Part shown: piece after piece, positions 62,403 to 64,000 of the stretch
How the letters are laid out: each line of letters begins with the position of its first letter
Numbering within the stretch: position 1 is the stretch's first letter
Origin: an uncultured Prevotella sp.
GTDB lineage: Bacteria; Bacteroidota; Bacteroidia; Bacteroidales; Bacteroidaceae
Direction: 5' to 3'
Assembly: GCA_900315955.1 (NCBI GenBank)
Contig: ONBC01000001.1
Location: forward strand, 62,001 to 126,000
DNA length: 64,000 nt
Program-made: the position numbers and the translations under genes
The notes under the pieces: generated by a model
Told to the model about the DNA's origin: nothing
The model's input: only the letters and a program-made list of their open reading frames with translations
Database searches by the model: none

Positions 62403-62540
62403 GAAGCCGTCCGGAAGTCCGTTTCAGAAGTCCGGAAGTTCAGAAGTTCGGACTTCATTAACTTCATAACTTCATTAACTTCATTAACTTCATAACTTCA
62501 TAACTTCATTAACTTCCGAACTTCCGAACTTCTAAAAAGA
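62403..62540. repeat. gene-end repeat block between ugd and fhs
   Basis: Purine-rich AGAAGTCCGG/AGAAGTTCGG arms on the left are mirrored by CTTCCGAACTTCCGAACTTC on the right. The centre is made of ACTTCATTA/ACTTCATA units. The arms can pair as in the block at 231-366. TAA triplets occur in all three frames. Confidence 0.8.
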
Positions 62541-62557
62541 GAAACACACATATTATC

Positions 62558-64000
62558 ATGAAGACAGATATTGAAATAGCACAAGAGACCAAGCTCCGAC
62601 CTATTGACGACATCGCCAAAGAGTTAGGGCTTGCCAAAGACATGACAGAGCCTTATGGCCGCTACATCGCCAAGGTATCACTGAAAGCCATTGACAAGAA
62701 ACGCATCAAGAAGCATCATCTCATCTTGGTCACCGCCATCTCGCCTACAAAGGCAGGTATCGGTAAGACTACCGTGTCGGTAGGGCTGGCACTGGGTCTG
62801 AACAGCATAGGCAAGAAAGCCGTCGTGGCACTGCGTGAGCCCTCGCTCGGGCCCTGCTTCGGACAGAAAGGTGGCGCCTGCGGCGGTGGGTACGCACAGG
62901 TCCTGCCGATGGATAAGATCAACCTCCATTTCACCGGCGACTTCCATGCCATCACAACGGCCAACAATATGATTGCCGCACTGCTCGACAACTATCTCTA
63001 CCAGCACGCCAAGGACGGATTCCGCCTCAAGACGATCCTGTGGAAACGGGTGCTCGACATCAACGACCGGTCGCTCCGGCAGATCATCACCGGACTCGGC
63101 CCGCTCACCAACGGCATCCCCACACAGACAGGCTTCGACATCACACCAGCCTCCGAGATCATGGGCATCATGTGTTTCGCCACAAGCATGGACGACCTCA
63201 AGCAACGCATCGGCAACATTCTCTTAGGCTTCGACTATCAGGACAAGCCTTTCTATGTGCGCGACATGGGGGTGGAAGGCGCTATCGCCGTGCTGCTCAA
63301 GGACGCGCTGAAGCCAAACCTCGTGCAGACGACGGAGGGTACGCCCGCCATCGTCCACTGCGGGCCTTTTGCCAACATCGCGCACGGCTGCAACTCGGTC
63401 GTCGCTACCAAGTTGGCCCTGACGCTCGGCGACTATGCCGTCACGGAGGCAGGCTTCGGCGCAGACCTCGGCGCTGAGAAGTTCTATGACATCAAGTGCC
63501 GCGTGGCCGGTCTGCAGCCTGCACTCACGGTGCTCGTCGTAACGCTTCAGGCCCTGAAGATGCACGGCGGCGTGCCTTATGCCGACATCAAACAGCCGAA
63601 CATCGAAGCGGCTCGTCAGGGCTTCTGGAACCTCGACAAACATGTGGAAAATATCCACCGCTTCGGACAGAAGATTGTTGTGGCCTTCAACCGCTACGCA
63701 GAGGATACCGACGAGGAGATTGCTGCGGTACGCCAGCACTGCGAGGAGGAACTCGGGGTAGCCTTTGCCGTGAACAATGCGTTCATCGAGGGTGGCAAAG
63801 GAGCAGAGGAACTCGCCAAGACGGTGGTAAAGACCATTGACGATGAGGACGCACAGGGCGGAAGTCCGAAACTGAAGCTTCTTTACAACAGTGATGACGA
63901 TGTCAAAGACAAGATCATCGCTGTGGCGAAGAACATCTATGGTGCTGGCACCATCAGCTTCTCGCACAAGGCGCAAGCACAGATCAAGCACATCTACGAC
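62558..64000 (+). CDS. fhs: formate-tetrahydrofolate ligase (3' end outside window)
   Basis: The first 481 residues of Fhs are present, open at the window edge; the family length is about 555. Marks are a P-loop-like [20 protein letters not shown], the [26 protein letters not shown] segment, and [15 protein letters not shown]. The enzyme makes 10-formyl-tetrahydrofolate from formate and ATP. The start at ATG 62558 gives the normal N-terminus ([16 protein letters not shown]). No defect is visible up to the end of the window. Confidence 0.95.
   Translation, partial: MKTDIEIAQETKLRPIDDIAKELGLAKDMTEPYGRYIAKVSLKAIDKKRIKKHHLILVTAISPTKAGIGKTTVSVGLALGLNSIGKKAVVALREPSLGPCFGQKGGACGGGYAQVLPMDKINLHFTGDFHAITTANNMIAALLDNYLYQHAKDGFRLKTILWKRVLDINDRSLRQIITGLGPLTNGIPTQTGFDITPASEIMGIMCFATSMDDLKQRIGNILLGFDYQDKPFYVRDMGVEGAIAVLLKDALKPNLVQTTEGTPAIVHCGPFANIAHGCNSVVATKLALTLGDYAVTEAGFGADLGAEKFYDIKCRVAGLQPALTVLVVTLQALKMHGGVPYADIKQPNIEAARQGFWNLDKHVENIHRFGQKIVVAFNRYAEDTDEEIAAVRQHCEEELGVAFAVNNAFIEGGKGAEELAKTVVKTIDDEDAQGGSPKLKLLYNSDDDVKDKIIAVAKNIYGAGTISFSHKAQAQIKHIYD

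Noticed and set aside
1..64000. tRNA, rRNA, riboswitch or integrase signals
   Set aside because: None was recognised on either strand by reading; short cloverleaf-like stretches did not hold all the required arms.

Overview
The window reads as chromosomal DNA of a Bacteroidota species, most likely Prevotella or a close relative. The evidence is a SusC/SusD pair, promoters of the Bacteroidota form (TTTG, about 20 bases, TAnnTTTG) in front of many genes, no Shine-Dalgarno pattern, lipoboxes, a C10 protease relic with a C-terminal tail resembling secretion-sorting domains, and a GC-moderate base composition. No tRNA, rRNA, CRISPR array, transposase or integrase was recognised. The window opens inside an unidentified gene and closes inside fhs.

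Layout. 0-11 kb: housekeeping genes (MutS2, a Fic protein, a Nim-type flavoprotein, pabBC, a PcrA/UvrD helicase, the MtgA transglycosylase, an OmpA-like lipoprotein). 11-20 kb: proS, then a small DUF559 nuclease gene set among several repeat families, then a two-gene AddAB/RecB-type helicase-nuclease operon. 20-24.5 kb: amino-sugar genes (nagB, a degenerate NagB domain fused to a PIG-L deacetylase, a ROK regulator). 24.8-40.3 kb: a large sialic-acid locus. 40-50 kb: gmd, a broken PIN toxin with an intact antitoxin gene, ftsH, two PLP enzymes of sulfur amino-acid metabolism, and an LptD-like protein. 50-54.5 kb: nrfHA and a ResB/CcsA cytochrome c maturation pair. 54.6-64 kb: a deleted C10 protease, an acyltransferase, an HD hydrolase, an OadA-like carboxyltransferase, a lipoprotein, ugd and fhs.

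How the genes work together. The sialic-acid locus has two operons that diverge from paired promoters near 34.0 kb. The left operon carries the SusC/SusD importer, an AGE-type N-acetylmannosamine 2-epimerase, a secreted phosphoesterase and a FAD enzyme. The right operon carries a double-domain O-acetylesterase, a kelch mutarotase, an MFS transporter, N-acetylneuraminate lyase and a creatininase-family amidohydrolase. Together they take O-acetylated sialic acid from the surface to ManNAc and GlcNAc. The nagB block upstream would continue towards fructose-6-phosphate. No sialidase is present in the window.

Most unusual signals. (1) Copies of a GC-rich hairpin repeat flank the DUF559 nuclease gene in opposite orientations, and other copies are spliced in frame into the N-termini of two different SF1 helicases. 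(2) Short repeats that carry stop codons in all three frames sit exactly at gene 3' ends and encode the last codons of several genes. (3) Several proteins lack expected catalytic residues: the NagB domain of the PIG-L fusion, and the biotin-lysine site of the OadA-like protein. (4) There are two clear gene-decay events, in the PIN toxin and the C10 protease.
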